Source: Gammaproteobacteria bacterium
GTDB taxonomy: Bacteria > Pseudomonadota > Gammaproteobacteria > UBA9214
Assembly: GCA_029859555.1 (NCBI GenBank)
Contig: JAOUCV010000100.1
Location: 1 to 7,351, forward strand
DNA length: 7,351 nt
Direction: 5' to 3'
The notes beneath the pieces were generated by a model. It was not told the origin of the DNA. It searched no databases and saw nothing but the letters and a program-made list of their open reading frames with translations. The translations under genes and the position numbers were made by a program. Of the stretch, positions 5,204 through 7,351 are shown piece by piece. How positions within the stretch are numbered: the stretch's first letter is position 1; each line of letters starts with the position of its first letter.

Positions 5204-7351
5204 TCCTGATTCGCCAGGCACTGGATAATCATATAGCGGCGCTGGTCGCAGTGTTCCTGGTAGTGCTGTTTGGCCTTATCAGTCTGTCGCGGTTGCCGAT
5301 CCAGCTGACACCCGAGATCGAACGCCCCACCATTTCTGTGACAACCAGCTGGCGTGCTGCGGCCCCGCAGGAAGTCGAGGCCGAGATCATCGAGCCGCAG
5401 GAGAAGGTGTTACGCGGCCTGCAGGGCATGACTGAAATGGATTCAACGGCGCAGCGCGGTCGTGCGCGCATAACGATTACCTTTGCAGTAGGTACTGACC
5501 TGCAACGCGCGCTGGTTGACGTGCTGAACCGTCTGAACCGGGTTCGCAGTTATCCTGATGATGCGGACGAGCCGATATTGAGTACCGTCGGCGAGCGCAG
5601 CCGGGCAATCGCCTGGTTCATTATCAAGCCGGTGCCAGGCAATGATCGCGATATTGTCACCTACCTGGATTTTGTCGAGGACGTGGTGCAAACCCGCTAT
5701 GAACGTGTCACCGGCGTGTCCATGTCGGAAGTGCGCGGCGGGCGGCCGCGCGAGGTGCGTATCACGTTTGATCCCTACAAGGCCGCGAGCCTGGGTGTTG
5801 AAATTCCGGTTGTTGCGCAACTGGCAGGCTCCAACAAGGACGTCTCGGCAGGTAGCGCTGATGTCGGCAAGCGGCGCTATACCCTGCGTTTTACCGGCGC
5901 CTTTGCAGTCGAGGAGCTGGGTGAAATGGTGCTCGACTGGCGCGAGGGTCGCCCGGTGCTGTTGCGTGATATTGCTGCTGTCGATGTGCAGATGGCTGAT
6001 CCACAGAGCTTTGTGATAAACGCTGGTGGTGTCGCCATTGCCGTCAATGCGCACCGGGAAAGCGGCGTGAATGTGCTTGAGGTGATGGATGGCTTGCGGC
6101 TGGCGGCCGACGAACTCGCTGCCGGGCCGCTGATGGAGGCAGGCCTGCAGATGGAGCAGGTCTACGATGAAACCGTCTATATCAACCGTTCACTGCAAAT
6201 GCTGTTTGGCAACCTGCTGCTTGGTATCGTGCTGGCTGTGTCTGTGTTGTGGTGGTTCCTGCGGCGTTTTCGGGCAACTCTGCTGGTGGCCTTTGCCATT
6301 CCGGTGTCGTTGCTGTTTGCGTTCAGTGTGCTGGATGTCAGCGGCAGTACCATTAATGTTATTTCGCTTGCCGGTATGGCGTTCTCTGTTGGCATGGTGC
6401 TGGACGCCTCGATCGTTGTGCTGGAAAATATTGTGCGTTTGCGCGAAGCCGGTGGTGGCCGGATGGATGCAGCGTTCGAGGGAGCGCAACAGGTGCGCGG
6501 GGCGCTGGTTGCATCAACTGTCACCACGGTAGCCATCTTTCTGCCGGTGGTGTTCCTGCCGGACGAGGCCGGACAGCTTTTTTCCGATCTGGCAGTGACT
6601 ATTTCCTCCGCGGTGATTGCTTCCATGCTGATGGCGCTGATTATCCTGCCGACACTGAGTAACCAGTGGCTGTCGACTGTCAACAGTAATGATCCGCACA
6701 GCCATTGGTGGGAGGGAATCACGCGACGCATTATGAGCTTGACAGGATCGCCGGGTCGACGGCTGCAGCTGATTATTGTATTGATTAGTGTACCGTTGCT
6801 ACTGACGCTGTTGTTAAAGCCGCATGCCGATTATCTGCCGGACGGTAATCGCAACCTGGTTTTTGCTTTTGTTATCCCGCCGCCCGGTGTGAATATCGAA
6901 CATCTGAAAACAGAAATGGGTGATGTCGTGGCAGAGCGACTGGCACCGTATGTCAGTGGCGAGAAACAGCCCGCAATCAAGCATTATTTCTTCGTTGCCT
7001 ATAATGGCGGGGTTTTTATGGGTGCCCGTGCAACGGACAGTCTGCGGGCCAAGGAACTGGTGGGTGTAATTAACAGCGCTATCCGCGGGTTTCCCGATAC
7101 CATCGCCTTTGCCAAGCAGTCGTCGTTGTTTGGCGGTTCACGCGGTGGAAGAACCGTTGATATGGATATACAGGGACGTGATCTGGACCGCCTGCTGGAA
7201 GCTGCCGGTGCCGGATTTGCAGCCATGCAAAGACAATGGCCGGAGGCGAGCGTGACGCCATCACCGGGGCTGGAACTGGCGGAGCCGGAGTTGCGGCTGG
7301 TGCCGGATGAGCGGCGTATTGCGGAGGCTGGCTGGAGCCGGGAGATACTGG
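5200..7351 (+). CDS. Efflux RND transporter permease subunit (AcrB-like, HAE-type; 3' partial)
   Basis: Frame 1 is open from GTG 5200 to the window end (717 complete codons, no stop). The GTG overlaps the adaptor's TGA as GTGA, implying translational coupling; the next in-frame ATG is more than 200 bases inside conserved sequence. The protein is an inner-membrane, proton-driven drug or metabolite exporter. TM1 is at about residues 9-27, followed by SRLPIQLTPEIERPTISV and the first porter domain (about 30-330, with the PQEVEAEIIEPQE segment). TM2 is at 334-354, TM3 359-378, TM4 385-410, TM5 435-453, TM6 463-485 and TM7 about 520-540, and the second periplasmic loop opens with ADYLPDGNRN and IPPPGVNIE. 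The TM4 motif is GMVLDASIVVLEN, with D402 where AcrB has its first Asp (D407) and Ala403 in place of the second. About 700 of the usual 1000-1050 residues are visible; TM8-12 are outside. The family is certain. The substrate is unknown, and no methionine-rich metal site is obvious in the visible part. Confidence 0.93.
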   Translation, partial: MILIRQALDNHIAALVAVFLVVLFGLISLSRLPIQLTPEIERPTISVTTSWRAAAPQEVEAEIIEPQEKVLRGLQGMTEMDSTAQRGRARITITFAVGTDLQRALVDVLNRLNRVRSYPDDADEPILSTVGERSRAIAWFIIKPVPGNDRDIVTYLDFVEDVVQTRYERVTGVSMSEVRGGRPREVRITFDPYKAASLGVEIPVVAQLAGSNKDVSAGSADVGKRRYTLRFTGAFAVEELGEMVLDWREGRPVLLRDIAAVDVQMADPQSFVINAGGVAIAVNAHRESGVNVLEVMDGLRLAADELAAGPLMEAGLQMEQVYDETVYINRSLQMLFGNLLLGIVLAVSVLWWFLRRFRATLLVAFAIPVSLLFAFSVLDVSGSTINVISLAGMAFSVGMVLDASIVVLENIVRLREAGGGRMDAAFEGAQQVRGALVASTVTTVAIFLPVVFLPDEAGQLFSDLAVTISSAVIASMLMALIILPTLSNQWLSTVNSNDPHSHWWEGITRRIMSLTGSPGRRLQLIIVLISVPLLLTLLLKPHADYLPDGNRNLVFAFVIPPPGVNIEHLKTEMGDVVAERLAPYVSGEKQPAIKHYFFVAYNGGVFMGARATDSLRAKELVGVINSAIRGFPDTIAFAKQSSLFGGSRGGRTVDMDIQGRDLDRLLEAAGAGFAAMQRQWPEASVTPSPGLELAEPELRLVPDERRIAEAGWSREIL

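Noticed and set aside
4121..7351. Heavy-metal (CusBA-type) efflux system
   Set aside because: Apart from the single Asp in TM4 there is no metal-binding cluster (Met triad, His-rich or Met-rich segment) in the visible adaptor or permease, so the substrate class is left open.

Overview
The window holds parts of two unrelated transcription units, all genes on the + strand, from what looks like a free-living Gram-negative proteobacterium, most likely a gammaproteobacterium. This placement is inference. It rests on an outer-membrane beta-barrel protein with an OmpA-type peptidoglycan-binding domain, an RND-type tripartite efflux operon, moderately high G+C, and an intergenic palindromic repeat that resembles the REP/BIME elements of Pseudomonas and related gammaproteobacteria.

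Region 1 (1-3900) is the 3' part of a very large outer-membrane protein gene. The frame is open through base 1 and no signal peptide is visible, so the true start lies upstream. The visible 1299 residues run from an OmpA-like domain, which is interrupted by an insertion of about 55 residues, through about 225 residues of Ig-like or carbohydrate-binding-like beta domains. They end in about 875 residues of amphipathic beta hairpins that I count as roughly 40 strands. This protein is the most unusual object in the window; its function is unknown.

Region 2 (3901-4120) is a 220-base intergenic spacer. It contains a perfect 23-bp inverted repeat whose arms each form their own small hairpin (a BIME-like pair of REP units), a second 8-bp dyad that may be an operator, and a weak promoter candidate before the next operon.

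Region 3 (4121-7351) is an efflux operon: a periplasmic adaptor (membrane fusion protein) followed, with a GTGA stop/start overlap, by an inner-membrane RND permease that runs off the window end. Together they would form the inner-membrane and periplasmic parts of a proton-driven efflux pump. No outer-membrane channel (TolC type) is seen here. The permease reads open in frame 1 from a GTG start at 5200 to the last base.

I see no RNA genes, insertion sequences, CRISPR arrays, phage genes or origins. Nothing in the window makes a convincing case for a wholly new multi-gene system. The best candidate for novelty is the giant OmpA/beta-barrel protein together with whatever lies directly upstream of it.
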